Assembly: GCA_910585685.1 (NCBI GenBank)
Contig: CAJUEO010000008.1
Coordinates: 20,469-84,468 of the forward strand
Origin: an uncultured Christensenella sp.
GTDB lineage: Bacteria > Bacillota > Clostridia > Christensenellales > Borkfalkiaceae
Reading direction: 5' to 3'
Length of the DNA stretch: 64,000 nt
Below are positions 10,801 to 20,230 of the stretch, piece by piece (the stretch's first letter is position 1; the number at the start of each line of letters is the position of its first letter). The notes beneath the pieces are model-generated. The model ran no database searches. It worked only from the letters and a program-made list of their open reading frames with translations, and was not told where the DNA came from. The position numbers and the translations under genes were made by a program.

Positions 10801-13800
10801 TTCTACGTCTTATCAATTGAGATGTCTTTATGCGGGTCTTTTAAGAAATGCCCGACAGGTAAATTACAAACTTTATGATACAAGCAGCGGAGAGTTAGTT
10901 ACTCAAGGTGAGCGTTACAGAGTAAGTAAAGCTTATGCAAACGGCGGCAGTGCGGCTCCCGGATATATCAATTTGGAATTATCCGCCGACGAAATGGGAT
11001 TGGTTTCCAACGGTAAATATCAGATGGACTTTGAATTTTTATTTGATAAAAATTCAAAAGTAACCGAAGAGAACACTTTCTCGTTTACTTTCTACGTCGA
11101 CTATGAAGCGCCCGTATTGCAGGACGCAAGGCTGAGATATTACGACTATAACGAAAATAATGTAGATAAGCAGAAAATATATCTTGATTTGGATATATAC
11201 GATAACCATTATGCTCAAGCAGTAATGCTTTGCTATATTGACGAAATGGAAATGAAGCTTGCTACACCCAATGCAGTTCCCGTAAGAAACGCCGTTAAAA
11301 ACGGAGTAACCACGGTTTCAATCGAAGTTACCGATATTTGGGATAAATACAAGGACGGTCTTGCCCTGCAAATCGACGACTACGCGCTCAACCATAGAAC
11401 GTATCGTTTAGGTAATTTAAGCGGCAACAACATTTTTGTAGGTTCGGAAACAGAGCTCAATAAAAACGTATTGCCCGATACCTTCGAGCTTGCAGAGGGT
11501 GAAGAAAATATAACCCTCAATATCAATCAGATGCACAAGGTTTCGCTTGTCTATGAAGGCAACGCAAATATTTCCAACTTTGAATGGAAATCTCCTTCAT
11601 CGGCAGTTCTCGTTAAAAACGGAGAAATTGTCGGTGCAAGAGCTACAAAACGTCCTATTCCCGTAACAGTAACAAACAGAAAGGGTGTTGCAAAAACCAT
11701 CAACGTAACCGTTACGGATACAGTTGACAGAATATATGATTCTTCAATATCTTTCGGCGTTATTCAGGATTATTACGAATCGCTTGTTCAAGCCAGCGGC
11801 TCGGTTGCCGTAAGGGCAGGTAAAGACTTTACGTTGGATTTGGTAAAGGAGCCTTGGTATCTTCCAGACAGCAGCATTACTTCGGTAACGTGGAGGTCTG
11901 ACGACCCGTCGGTTGCGGAAGTGGACGAAAACGGCAATGTTCATACCAAAAAGAAAGGTATCGCTACAATTACAGCTACAGTTCAAGCCAACGGCATAAC
12001 TTCATATCCGTCGGTTACGCTATCCGTTCGCGACGAATACGATATGAACGGCGTAACTTTAAGGCATTATTACGGTGAAGGTGAGGTTGTAGACGGACAG
12101 CCCGGCGTAGTAGTAGTTCCCACCCATAAAAATATTATGGTAATCGATGACGATGCTTTTAAAGACAATACAAAGATTACCAAAATAATATTGCCCAAGA
12201 CGGTTACGCAGATAGGCAGAAACGCGTTCAAGGGCTGCACTTCGCTTAAAGAAGTATATTTCATTAGCGATGAAGATACCGATTACACTGCCGAGGGCTT
12301 TGTTGCGGATGCAGACTTAATGCTGATAAACAGAAACGCATTTGAGGGCTGTACTTCGCTTGAATACTTCGATATGCGCAACCTCAAAGTAATTACGGTT
12401 GCCAAAGCGGCGTTTAAAGATTGCGTAAACCTCAAAAAAATAGAAAAGCCCACCGCGATCGGTACGGCGGCTAACTACGCATTTATGGGTTGTGAAAAAT
12501 TGGAGACAATGGATATTTCCGGTCTTCACGTTGCAGGAGAATACGTCTTTGCAGGCTGTACTTCGCTTAAATCCATAACCACAGAAAAATATACTCAGAT
12601 AGGTCGCGGAATGTTCTCCGATTTGAACTATAATTATCTGAGTTACGACTACACAACGGGTGAGTGGAAACCCGAGGAAAGCTATTATCCGGCTTGTAAC
12701 AGTCTTACACAGGTAACTATAAGGACGTCTATGGTCGGAGAGGGTGCATTTGCAAATTGTGAAAACCTTCAAAGCGTAACTTTCGAGGATAGAACAAACA
12801 CTCTTGAAGTGAGAATCGGAGAAAGGGCGTTTGATGAATGTACCAAACTTTCAAGCGTAGATTTCGGCAACGGTATCATAAAGATTATAGGCGCATATGC
12901 GTTCCGTAACACCGCATTGACCACAATCACCATACCCAACGGCGTTGAAAATATAGGTGTTGGCGCTTTCGACGGCACGGAAATTGTCACTTACAACGGC
13001 GCAAACAACGGCTATACAGTTGCGGACGGAGCAATAATATCGGGGAATACACTTATTTCTTACCTTGGAAATGCCACGGCATATACAATTCCCGAAGGCG
13101 TAACAGTTATTGCGCCCAACGCCTTTGCAAAGTGCAAATTGACAAGTCTTACCCTGCCTGCAACCATTACGCAGATAGGTGAAGGCGCTTTCAGGGACAG
13201 CGAAATTGCGGAAATAAACATTCTTTGCAATCTTTCTGCAATTCCTGCATACGCATTCTACAATACTCAAATCACTTCGTTGACGTTGCCTTCGTCGGTG
13301 ACGGAAGTTGGAGACTATGCGTTTGCAAACACACCTATAACTTCTTTCTCGTTTACGCCTTCATACGGTGCAACTTTTGGAAGCTATGTGTTTGCAGGTT
13401 GCAAACAGCTTGGCACAATATCTCTCAATGATAATATTACTGTAATGGGTGATAGAACTTTTTCCGATTGTATATCGCTTACGTCGGCTAATTTACCTTC
13501 CGTAAACAGTCTTGGCGCATATACTTTCTGGAATACTCCCGTACTTGCTACCGTTACTTTCGGCGCAAACGCTTCTACAACCGGCAATTATACCTTTGCG
13601 GCATACAGACCTTACGGTTTATCTGTGCCTGCAACGCGTACGGCATTGACCTTCGTAATTCTGGGTAAAGCAATTACTCAAATCGGAGACGGCGCATTTT
13701 TCAACTGTGTAAACATTACTTCGGTTGATTTGACAAACTGCGATAAAATCGGCGCAGAAGCTTTTTCGGGCTGTATTAAGCTTGCAATCGCTACAAAGCT

Positions 13801-15253
13801 TTCCTCTGTAAAAGAGATAGACGCATATGCGTTCTATAATTGCTCGGCATTGAACGAGCTCAATCTTGCGGAAGCAACCGTAATCGGTGACTATGCGTTT
13901 GCAATAAACAGCGGCAGAGCAAGCTATACTACGCTCAATATTCCCAAAGCTCAAACGCTCGGAAATATGGCGTTCTTCGGTGGCGGCGCAACTACGGTTG
14001 AAATACCCTCAACTCTTTTGAGTATCGGTTACGGGGCGTTTGCGGCTTCCGATAATCTTACGTCATTTACAATAGCCGAAGAAGGAAACGACGTTTATTT
14101 TGTACAGGACGGAGTTTTGTACAGAAACATTGAAAATTTGTTGACGGGCAACGACACCTACGGACTTGTCGCATATCCTTCAGCTAAGCCTGCGCAAAAT
14201 TATGCAGTTTTAGAAAACACTTCGCGTATCGAGGCGTTTGCTTTCAGCGGTATGCGCGGAAAGTTAAAGAGGGTAGATATGCCCTATACGCTTAAAGCTG
14301 TCGGCGCTTACGCATTCTTTGACAGTGCAATTACCGAGTATGCTTTTGAAAGCGCTCAGGCGCCCATGCTTGAAACTTTCCACGACGCGTATATCGACGA
14401 ATTGCTTGATCAGGCGGCACAGAGCTTCAGGGGCTTCTATTACGCTAACTTCGAGCAGTATCTGTTGTTCTATTCAGAGCTTGTTTCCGAATCAAATCGT
14501 CCTGCGGCTTTGACTATCTACCGTCCCGAAAACGGCAAGAACTATGACAATTACGTTTACTCGACGTACTTTAAAAACGTCAATATTACGGATACCGTTA
14601 TGGACGACGTCACGCGTGAGTTTGTAGACGCAGTCGACAGCTTCCCTTCCGCGGCGGAAATTTCTACTTGGAATACACAAAATCAAGATAAAAAATATGT
14701 AGAAGACCTTTCAGCGCTTGTCATTTCCGCGCATCTTATGTATAATGGTATTATAAAGAATGAAGCGCAGTTAAATCTTGTCGGAAACGACAGGGTGGAA
14801 AAATTCCTTGCGGTTGAAACGGCGTTGCGTACCGTTAAACCCATATTCGGAATTGCGGTAAAGGTCAACAGACTATATCCTGTAGTCGGCTCTTACAAAT
14901 CCGAATACTTTGTGGGTGATACGTTTGACCCTACCGGACTTGTAATAATAGTGGAATATGACGATTATTCTACCGAACAAGCCGATATGAGCAAAATGAC
15001 GTTGAAATCTCCTACAGGGCCGCTTGGAAAGTATGATAACGAAGTTTCATATGAAGGCTACGGAAAAATAGTTTATATCGGTATTACCGTAACGCAGAAA
15101 GATACAAAACCTGAAGATGAGGATAAAAAGTCCGAATCCGGTTGCGGCGGTTGCGGTAGTGCGGCTTCGGCAGGCATAAGCCTTGGTATAATGGCTATGG
15201 GAATAGTTGCAGTTATGCTTATCCGTAGAAAAAACAGAGGTCAAAATGATTAA
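7886..15253 (+). CDS. Cell-wall subtilisin-family protease with PA domain and leucine-rich repeats
   Basis: A 2455-residue exported S8 serine protease. The charge-relay residues are D227 (V-I-D-S-G), H303 (H-G-T-H-V-A-G) and S655 (G-T-S-M-A-S-P). A PA domain sits between His and Ser (about residues 480-600), as in lactocepin and C5a-peptidase type enzymes. Fn3-like beta domains follow, then a Big2-like Ig domain near residue 1340. About 700 residues of BspA-type leucine-rich repeats come next (about 1390-2130; recurring units such as G-A-F-x-x-C-x-x-L and I-P-x-x-V-x-x-I). Near the C-terminus are a further Ig-like domain, a Cys/Gly-rich linker and a transmembrane helix with a basic tail. The N-terminus has a signal sequence. 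The start has the strong site GAGGAG. It presumably cleaves large proteins at the cell surface, feeding the downstream Opp transporter. Confidence 0.93.
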   Translation: MVLDKNKAKRVGIMGLSVVLCATLTASTVLMNFEGKTIAKTPENESLQFEEITDEVDTSSIMESNFNSSVLEGTPKSYETRTVVVYLSGDNVLEAKSSDWTVAQYISSDVGMKTLRSIDREQKTFLNKLTSNGISYKLKNTFNTIANAVAIEVDTSNVKRIKEFGGVESAVIAQTYLAPQTVVSSSYDAPSNDANVYKTGIYDSSAYSDTEKYPWGTGAGTVVAVIDSGFDYTHDAFQRQPEGEIRMPKSSIASVVENTKAYERIMANGGSLTVDDVFLSNKVPYAFDYADNDADVYPSYSNHGTHVAGIVGGYDENGYDDKDGNHVNEAFKGVAPDAQLVIMKTFTDDLEDSALGGSESVDIMAALEDCVTLGVDVINMSLGTSSGFTTTDDGDDEGEHYNAIFESIRKEGISLIVAASNDYSAGFGSIYGTNLASNPDSGTVGSPSTYYAALSVASISGQKSPYMQASDGTPIFFENARNANSVEYDYIGAMLDENEEEREFEYVVAGSGRISDYNSIKNLVKGRIVLVRRGINTFQEKVEIAARRGAIGIIIYNNVSGNIRMSLGDVADVDRIPAVSINMTAGNALVNIAKQQGGVVGKIKVSRNLSAGPFMSEFSSWGSTPDLKIKPEITAHGGEITSTVPGGYAEQSGTSMASPNMAGLAALVRNYVKTLPIAKDFEPSQITQLTNQLILSTASTVYDDTGLAYSPRKQGSGLASLKNIVETNAYLYTDAESDGDIYYAAKDGRPKIELGADIDKNGVYKFSFKVRNISENKLTFTPQALFMTETLDSLGLAVAEKAYMLDDIAPVFSIGGSPVEKVEVGANSSVMVSVELKLSDEEKEYLDKSFKNGMFVEGFIKLISSDKEVQCDLSLPFLSFYGDWESAPMLDYTVFELADAAKDTSILPDAKPQETVWPTQAFASYGNDKFTIPIGSYCYTLDSSEEPMYAEMEHCSISRFNEIVSEDGIGNYSTSYQLRCLYAGLLRNARQVNYKLYDTSSGELVTQGERYRVSKAYANGGSAAPGYINLELSADEMGLVSNGKYQMDFEFLFDKNSKVTEENTFSFTFYVDYEAPVLQDARLRYYDYNENNVDKQKIYLDLDIYDNHYAQAVMLCYIDEMEMKLATPNAVPVRNAVKNGVTTVSIEVTDIWDKYKDGLALQIDDYALNHRTYRLGNLSGNNIFVGSETELNKNVLPDTFELAEGEENITLNINQMHKVSLVYEGNANISNFEWKSPSSAVLVKNGEIVGARATKRPIPVTVTNRKGVAKTINVTVTDTVDRIYDSSISFGVIQDYYESLVQASGSVAVRAGKDFTLDLVKEPWYLPDSSITSVTWRSDDPSVAEVDENGNVHTKKKGIATITATVQANGITSYPSVTLSVRDEYDMNGVTLRHYYGEGEVVDGQPGVVVVPTHKNIMVIDDDAFKDNTKITKIILPKTVTQIGRNAFKGCTSLKEVYFISDEDTDYTAEGFVADADLMLINRNAFEGCTSLEYFDMRNLKVITVAKAAFKDCVNLKKIEKPTAIGTAANYAFMGCEKLETMDISGLHVAGEYVFAGCTSLKSITTEKYTQIGRGMFSDLNYNYLSYDYTTGEWKPEESYYPACNSLTQVTIRTSMVGEGAFANCENLQSVTFEDRTNTLEVRIGERAFDECTKLSSVDFGNGIIKIIGAYAFRNTALTTITIPNGVENIGVGAFDGTEIVTYNGANNGYTVADGAIISGNTLISYLGNATAYTIPEGVTVIAPNAFAKCKLTSLTLPATITQIGEGAFRDSEIAEINILCNLSAIPAYAFYNTQITSLTLPSSVTEVGDYAFANTPITSFSFTPSYGATFGSYVFAGCKQLGTISLNDNITVMGDRTFSDCISLTSANLPSVNSLGAYTFWNTPVLATVTFGANASTTGNYTFAAYRPYGLSVPATRTALTFVILGKAITQIGDGAFFNCVNITSVDLTNCDKIGAEAFSGCIKLAIATKLSSVKEIDAYAFYNCSALNELNLAEATVIGDYAFAINSGRASYTTLNIPKAQTLGNMAFFGGGATTVEIPSTLLSIGYGAFAASDNLTSFTIAEEGNDVYFVQDGVLYRNIENLLTGNDTYGLVAYPSAKPAQNYAVLENTSRIEAFAFSGMRGKLKRVDMPYTLKAVGAYAFFDSAITEYAFESAQAPMLETFHDAYIDELLDQAAQSFRGFYYANFEQYLLFYSELVSESNRPAALTIYRPENGKNYDNYVYSTYFKNVNITDTVMDDVTREFVDAVDSFPSAAEISTWNTQNQDKKYVEDLSALVISAHLMYNGIIKNEAQLNLVGNDRVEKFLAVETALRTVKPIFGIAVKVNRLYPVVGSYKSEYFVGDTFDPTGLVIIVEYDDYSTEQADMSKMTLKSPTGPLGKYDNEVSYEGYGKIVYIGITVTQKDTKPEDEDKKSESGCGGCGSAASAGISLGIMAMGIVAVMLIRRKNRGQND

Positions 15254-16568
15254 AAGGTACAAAGTCTTAATAATTTCGATGCTCATTGTAATAGCTTCGG
15301 TTTGTATGATTACCGCCGGTTGTAAGTTTTCACTTTCGCTTGAGGACGTTCTGGAAAAGTACGAGCTTGATACACAGGTAACGTACTTTCTCAATAAGGG
15401 ACAGTTCGAGGATAAGTCCCAGAAAAAGGAAATGTACTATAAAGCCGGAACTAAACCTTTCAACATAGGCGTCGACTCCCTGTTGAGCGGTGACGCGTCG
15501 GTGGGAATGATGCACGGCTACGAGTTTACCGGTTGGTACGTTGCTCAGCTTGGACCTGGTGGTAGACCGCTGTATGCCGACGGAACAGAGTACGATGGTA
15601 CAAACTATGATACCGAGCGCGGCGGCATTCTCTTTTCCAACGAACTGTTTGATTTCAGCAAACCCTTGGAAAAAGACGACCATTATTACGTTTGCGCCGC
15701 TTGGAGCGAGTTGTTAAGACTTAGAATAAAACTTGTTTGCGAAGATTTTGAAAGCATAACGGTGGGGGAAACCACCTATAAAACGGGAGATGAAGTTGCT
15801 TCTTTCGTGCTTGCGAGCGACCAACCCGAACCCAACAAAAACTATCTCATACCCGGATTAGATATAAACGAGTACACGGCTGTCGAGTTCTATACCGATA
15901 TAGAATGTGAAAACAGATTTACAGATTGGCCCGTAAAATCTCGGTTCGAGGGAGAGGACGAAATACTTTATGTAAAGTATATCAAAGGCTATTGGAATAT
16001 TATTTCCGATGTCGACGGCGTAGGTACGCTGTTCTCATCGTCGGGTGCTTCGGCAAATCATTACTTCATTAGCGACGTTGACTGTTCCGAGCTTGGCGTA
16101 GTTGCTAAATTCAACCGTTTCTCTGGCGTTATACGCGGTAACGGATATAAAGTAAGCAACTTAAACGTAGTTGCAACGGGCGGATACTTGGCAAACGGTG
16201 CAAAAGCTTCGATATTCGGTGATATTCAGGCGCGTGCCGTAATGACGGATATAACGTTTGAAAATGTCAAAGTCAAGTTTGACGTGCGTGACAACGCCGA
16301 TCCGTATATTTACTTTGTTGCTTCGTCAATAGCAGACGGCGCCACTATAGAAAATGTGGTGATAGGCGGCGAGCTTGCAATCAATCTAAACGACGGCAGT
16401 AGAGTGACAAGTACTACGCAAACGCACTGGCTGTACGGTCATGTTGTAAACGACAGTGATTACACGGGCGGAATAACTATTGTCGACGGCACAAGCTGTG
16501 TGATAACCTCGCTCGACGGAACTACGCAAACATTTATCTATAATAAAAATTCGGAGGATAATAATTAA
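15246..16568 (+). CDS. Surface lipoprotein of unknown function
   Basis: A 440-residue protein. The ATG at 15246 overlaps the stop of the subtilase by 8 nt and is preceded by AGAGGT. An upstream in-frame start at 15207 would place 13 residues before the signal peptide and is less likely. The signal sequence ends in the lipobox I-T-A-G-C (C26). The body contains a Listeria-Bacteroides-like repeat (F-N-I-G-V..G-Y-E-F-T-G-W-Y near residue 85) and a GLUG-like section (F-S-G-V-I-R-G-N-G-Y-K-V-S-N-L near residue 300), so it shares modules with the first lipoprotein of the operon. It probably supports the same surface process. No enzyme motif is visible. Confidence 0.8.
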   Translation: MIKRYKVLIISMLIVIASVCMITAGCKFSLSLEDVLEKYELDTQVTYFLNKGQFEDKSQKKEMYYKAGTKPFNIGVDSLLSGDASVGMMHGYEFTGWYVAQLGPGGRPLYADGTEYDGTNYDTERGGILFSNELFDFSKPLEKDDHYYVCAAWSELLRLRIKLVCEDFESITVGETTYKTGDEVASFVLASDQPEPNKNYLIPGLDINEYTAVEFYTDIECENRFTDWPVKSRFEGEDEILYVKYIKGYWNIISDVDGVGTLFSSSGASANHYFISDVDCSELGVVAKFNRFSGVIRGNGYKVSNLNVVATGGYLANGAKASIFGDIQARAVMTDITFENVKVKFDVRDNADPYIYFVASSIADGATIENVVIGGELAINLNDGSRVTSTTQTHWLYGHVVNDSDYTGGITIVDGTSCVITSLDGTTQTFIYNKNSEDNN

Positions 16569-19201
16569 TGAAAAAAACTCTGCAAAAACTCATACTTGGC
16601 GCAACTTGCCTTGCAATACTTGTGCCTATGGCGGCATGTACCCCGGATCCCGGCCCTAAAAATTACACTTACGATCCCGAATCGCGCCCCGTTGCGCTTG
16701 CTTTGGGTGCCGTTGAAGAGAATTTTAACCCGTTTTTCTATACTTCTCAGAACGACGGTGAAGTAATTTCACTTACACAAATTTCGCTTATTACCGCAGA
16801 CGAAGAAGCTCAGCTTACCTGCGGTCAAAACGAAGCTACCGTTGCTCTTGCGTACAAGGAAACTACAACTTCCGCCGGTGATACGGTTTACGAGTATGTA
16901 ATTAAAAACGGAATTAAATTCAGCGACGGCGTTGACCTAACCATAAAGGACGTACTTTTTAACCTTTATGTCTATCTTGACCCTCAGTATTCAGGTTCGT
17001 CGACAATTTACTCGACGAAAATTAAGGGTCTTATGGCTTATAGGTCGCAGCAGCCCAATATGAGCGACAATGCAAGTGACGACGCGTGGCAAAAACAGTT
17101 TGTCGGAGAAGTAAATAAAAGAATAAACAACCTCATTCAGTTCGATACTCCCAACTCGGGCGTAGTTGCAACTCCGGAAATTGAAGCCGATATAAAGACT
17201 ACCGCTGCCGAGTTCAAAAAAGAACTTGCAAGCGATTGGGTTTCCTTCGAAGGCACTGTTAAATCCTATCAGGACGAATATCTTTTTACCGAGGATTGGG
17301 AACCTTTCCTTTTATCCGAAGGTATTATCAACTATCAGTACGAGTTTATTGAGGAAACCAACTCGTCGAGAAGAAAAACAACCGAAGGCTATGACAGTAA
17401 CGGCAAGCCTTTGGGTAAATTCCTTACAACTATGGACGAAGGTTCCGACGAGCAAGCTCCCGATAAAGGTTTAAGAACTTATATGGCAAATGCTCTTGAA
17501 GGACTTGAAGGTGACGCAAGAGCGGCAAAAATGCGTGAAACTGCTATCGATCTTGTCTACAATGACTTTTTTGAGGAGATTAACGGTTCGGTATCTGTTG
17601 CTTCTACAGGAAAATTGAGAACAGTTATTCAGCAACGTGCTACCGGTAGCAATTTGAGAACAACGTTCCTCAACGAGGCTATGAGCGATTACTTTGCCGA
17701 TAAAACTCAGGACGGAGGACTTGCGGTAGACAGTATTGAAGGCATCACGACATATAAGACGACAAAGAGTGATTTCGGCCGTATTGACAAAGGTTCCGAA
17801 CTCAACGAAAATGAGACTTATGACGTTTTGAAAATCGAGATTAAGGGAGAAGACCCCGCTGCAAAGTGGCAGTTCGGCTTTACCGTTGCGCCTATGCACA
17901 TTTACTCGGGTTCAATCGACGGTGTGGATTACGTTAAGCGTGCAAAAGAAACCGCTCCCGACAACGACAAGGTTTCAAACAGATTCGGCGTTCCCTTTAT
18001 GAACAAAGATTTCTTTGATACGGTTTTGAATGCAGCGGAAAAAACAAGGTATCCCGTCGGTGCAGGTGTGTACAAAGTTAAAGAAGGCAACGACAGAATT
18101 TATCTCAATAACGTTGCCGCATACGAGCGCAACACCTATTTCGAAACGGTCGGCAGCGAAATTTCCAACGCTAAAATAAAGTACCTCAACTATCAGAAAA
18201 CCAACGACGATATGCTTGTCGACACCCTTAAATCAAAGGGTCTTGACTACGGTACACCTCAGTGTACGCCCGATAATATTAAGCAACTTGACGGTTCTGG
18301 ATTGAATCAAATCCGTTATGACGCAAACGGCTTCGGTTATATCGGTATCAACCCCAAATATGTACCCAACATCTTGGTAAGGCGTGCAATTATGAAAGCG
18401 ATGAACGTATCTTCGATAGTCAGCAACTACTATACTGCCGACTATGCAGAAGTTATTCGCAGACCTATTTCCACTACAAGTTGGGTCTATACTATGAGTT
18501 CTGAACAGGAAAAAGCTATCTATTTCTCGGAGTACAATAATATAAAGTATTCTTCGGGCAATACTGACGAAATAATTCAATTGGTAACGGACGCCGGTTA
18601 TACGCAATATACAACAATTAACGGCAGGCAAGTCCGCACCAACGAAGACGGAGATACTTTAAGATATACGTTTACTATTGCAGGTGAAACCGAAGACCAC
18701 CCCGCGTTCGATATGTTTACCGAAGCTGCAAGAAGATTAAACGAAATCGGTTTTGATATTACTGTACAGACCAATATTCAGGCATTATCGCTTCTGTCAC
18801 AGGGTAGGCTTGCTATCTGGGCGGCTGCTTGGACTTCAGGTATCGACCCCGATATGTATCAGGTCTATCATAAGGACAGTAAGGCAACCAGCGTTAAAAA
18901 CTGGGGATATGACGTAATTCTTCCTTCAAGTGAAACAGAGTACATTGAAGAAAAGAAGATTATAAACGAGTTAGCTAAACTTATTGAAGACGGCAGAAAG
19001 ACCAATAACCAATCTTCGCGTGTATCTATATATCGTGAAGCGCTCAATAAGGTTATGGAGCTTGCGGTTGAACTTCCCACCTATCAAAGAAAGGATTTGT
19101 GCGTTTTCAACAGTCAAGTAATTGACGGAAACTCTCTCAATAGGGACGCTAATGCGAACGCAGGCGTTCTTAACAGAATTTGGGAACTTGATTACAATTA
19201 A
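16568..19201 (+). CDS. Oligopeptide ABC transporter substrate-binding lipoprotein
   Basis: The 877-residue protein is the extracellular receptor for the OppBCDF transporter encoded next. The start ATG shares one base with the preceding stop. A signal peptide ends in the lipobox P-M-A-A-C (C24). The SBP_bac_5 fold is indicated by the block starting V-I-K-N-G-I-K-F-S-D-G near residue 113, the central V-R-R-A-I-M-K-A-M-N segment near residue 615, and W-A-A-A-W-T-S-G-I-D-P-D-M-Y near residue 755. Family members are usually 500-600 residues. The excess is mainly an insertion (about residues 150-370) with alternating charged helices. Peptide specificity cannot be read, but the neighbouring protease points to its products. 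Confidence 0.92.
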   Translation: MKKTLQKLILGATCLAILVPMAACTPDPGPKNYTYDPESRPVALALGAVEENFNPFFYTSQNDGEVISLTQISLITADEEAQLTCGQNEATVALAYKETTTSAGDTVYEYVIKNGIKFSDGVDLTIKDVLFNLYVYLDPQYSGSSTIYSTKIKGLMAYRSQQPNMSDNASDDAWQKQFVGEVNKRINNLIQFDTPNSGVVATPEIEADIKTTAAEFKKELASDWVSFEGTVKSYQDEYLFTEDWEPFLLSEGIINYQYEFIEETNSSRRKTTEGYDSNGKPLGKFLTTMDEGSDEQAPDKGLRTYMANALEGLEGDARAAKMRETAIDLVYNDFFEEINGSVSVASTGKLRTVIQQRATGSNLRTTFLNEAMSDYFADKTQDGGLAVDSIEGITTYKTTKSDFGRIDKGSELNENETYDVLKIEIKGEDPAAKWQFGFTVAPMHIYSGSIDGVDYVKRAKETAPDNDKVSNRFGVPFMNKDFFDTVLNAAEKTRYPVGAGVYKVKEGNDRIYLNNVAAYERNTYFETVGSEISNAKIKYLNYQKTNDDMLVDTLKSKGLDYGTPQCTPDNIKQLDGSGLNQIRYDANGFGYIGINPKYVPNILVRRAIMKAMNVSSIVSNYYTADYAEVIRRPISTTSWVYTMSSEQEKAIYFSEYNNIKYSSGNTDEIIQLVTDAGYTQYTTINGRQVRTNEDGDTLRYTFTIAGETEDHPAFDMFTEAARRLNEIGFDITVQTNIQALSLLSQGRLAIWAAAWTSGIDPDMYQVYHKDSKATSVKNWGYDVILPSSETEYIEEKKIINELAKLIEDGRKTNNQSSRVSIYREALNKVMELAVELPTYQRKDLCVFNSQVIDGNSLNRDANANAGVLNRIWELDYN

Positions 19202-19228
19202 TAAATAATTCGGAGCAACTTATACACA

Positions 19229-20221
19229 ATGTTTAAATACGTAGTAAAAAGGCTATTGCTTGCGCTGTTTATTCTTGTCGGCGTTTCCCTTATTCTGTAT
19301 ATAATTATCAGAATAATGCCCGTCAACGTCATTGCAGACAGATATTATGCAACGCACCAACAGAGCCCGGCAAGCGAGGAAGAGCTTAACGCTATTCTTG
19401 CAAGTTATAACTTACTTGACAACTCATTCGGCGGCATCTGTTACGGTTGGTGGCATTGGATAACAAGCTTTTTAAGCGGCAATTTCGGCAACAGCCTTAT
19501 AAATAACGAGCCTATTCAGGATATTATTTTCCGTAATATGGGGGTTTCCTTTGCGGTATCTTTTGTATCGCTTTTGCTTGAACTCATAATAGCAATTCCC
19601 CTCGGAATAAAGTGCGCGTGCAATCAATACGGTAAACTCGACTATACCGTCACGGTTTTGACTATGATAGGTATATCATTCCCGTCGTTCTTCTTTGCAA
19701 GTATAATAATAAAAATATTTGCTGTCGATTTGGGTTGGTTTGAAACACAAGGTCTGACAACTGCAACAAGTTCGGCAACAGGTTTTGCACTGTTTATCGA
19801 TATGGCTTGGCATATGGTTCTGCCCGTGTTTGTTTTGACAATTCTCTCCATAGGTTCTATGATGAGATATACAAGAACAAATACGCTTGAAGTACTCAAT
19901 GCCGACTATATCCGCACTGCAAGGGCAAAGGGACTTTCCGAAAATACGGTTGTATATAAACACGTTTTCAGAAATACTCTTATTCCGCTCGTTACTACGC
20001 TTGCCGGTATTTTGCCGGGGCTTTTCGGCGGTTCAATGATTGTCGAGCAAATGTTTTCTTTGCCAGGTATCGGTAATACGGCGTACGAACTTACAAGAAA
20101 GGGAGATATTCCGTTCATAATGGGTTACGATATGTTTATAGCTGTGCTTACGGTTATAGGAATACTTTTAACAGATATTATGTACGCGGTTGTCGACCCT
20201 CGCGTTAAGCTTGGTAAGTAG
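19229..20221 (+). CDS. oppB: Oligopeptide ABC transporter permease OppB
   Basis: A 330-residue inner-membrane permease with six predicted helices. The first is at residues 8-30. The BPD_transp_1 domain contains the EAA loop (Y-I-R-T-A-R-A-K-G-L-S, about residues 227-237) that docks onto the ATPases. The C-terminal T-D-I-M-Y-A-V-V-D-P-R-V is typical of OppB/DppB. The gene lies 27 nt after the binding protein with a GGAG site (19211-19214) before it. It pairs with the OppC gene that starts 9 nt downstream. Confidence 0.93.
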   Translation: MFKYVVKRLLLALFILVGVSLILYIIIRIMPVNVIADRYYATHQQSPASEEELNAILASYNLLDNSFGGICYGWWHWITSFLSGNFGNSLINNEPIQDIIFRNMGVSFAVSFVSLLLELIIAIPLGIKCACNQYGKLDYTVTVLTMIGISFPSFFFASIIIKIFAVDLGWFETQGLTTATSSATGFALFIDMAWHMVLPVFVLTILSIGSMMRYTRTNTLEVLNADYIRTARAKGLSENTVVYKHVFRNTLIPLVTTLAGILPGLFGGSMIVEQMFSLPGIGNTAYELTRKGDIPFIMGYDMFIAVLTVIGILLTDIMYAVVDPRVKLGK

Positions 20222-20230
20222 GAGGATACA

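Noticed and set aside
12000..14300. Leucine-rich repeat DNA as a tandem DNA repeat or recombination hotspot
   Set aside because: The repeats are visible at protein level only; nucleotide copies are too divergent to count as DNA repeats.
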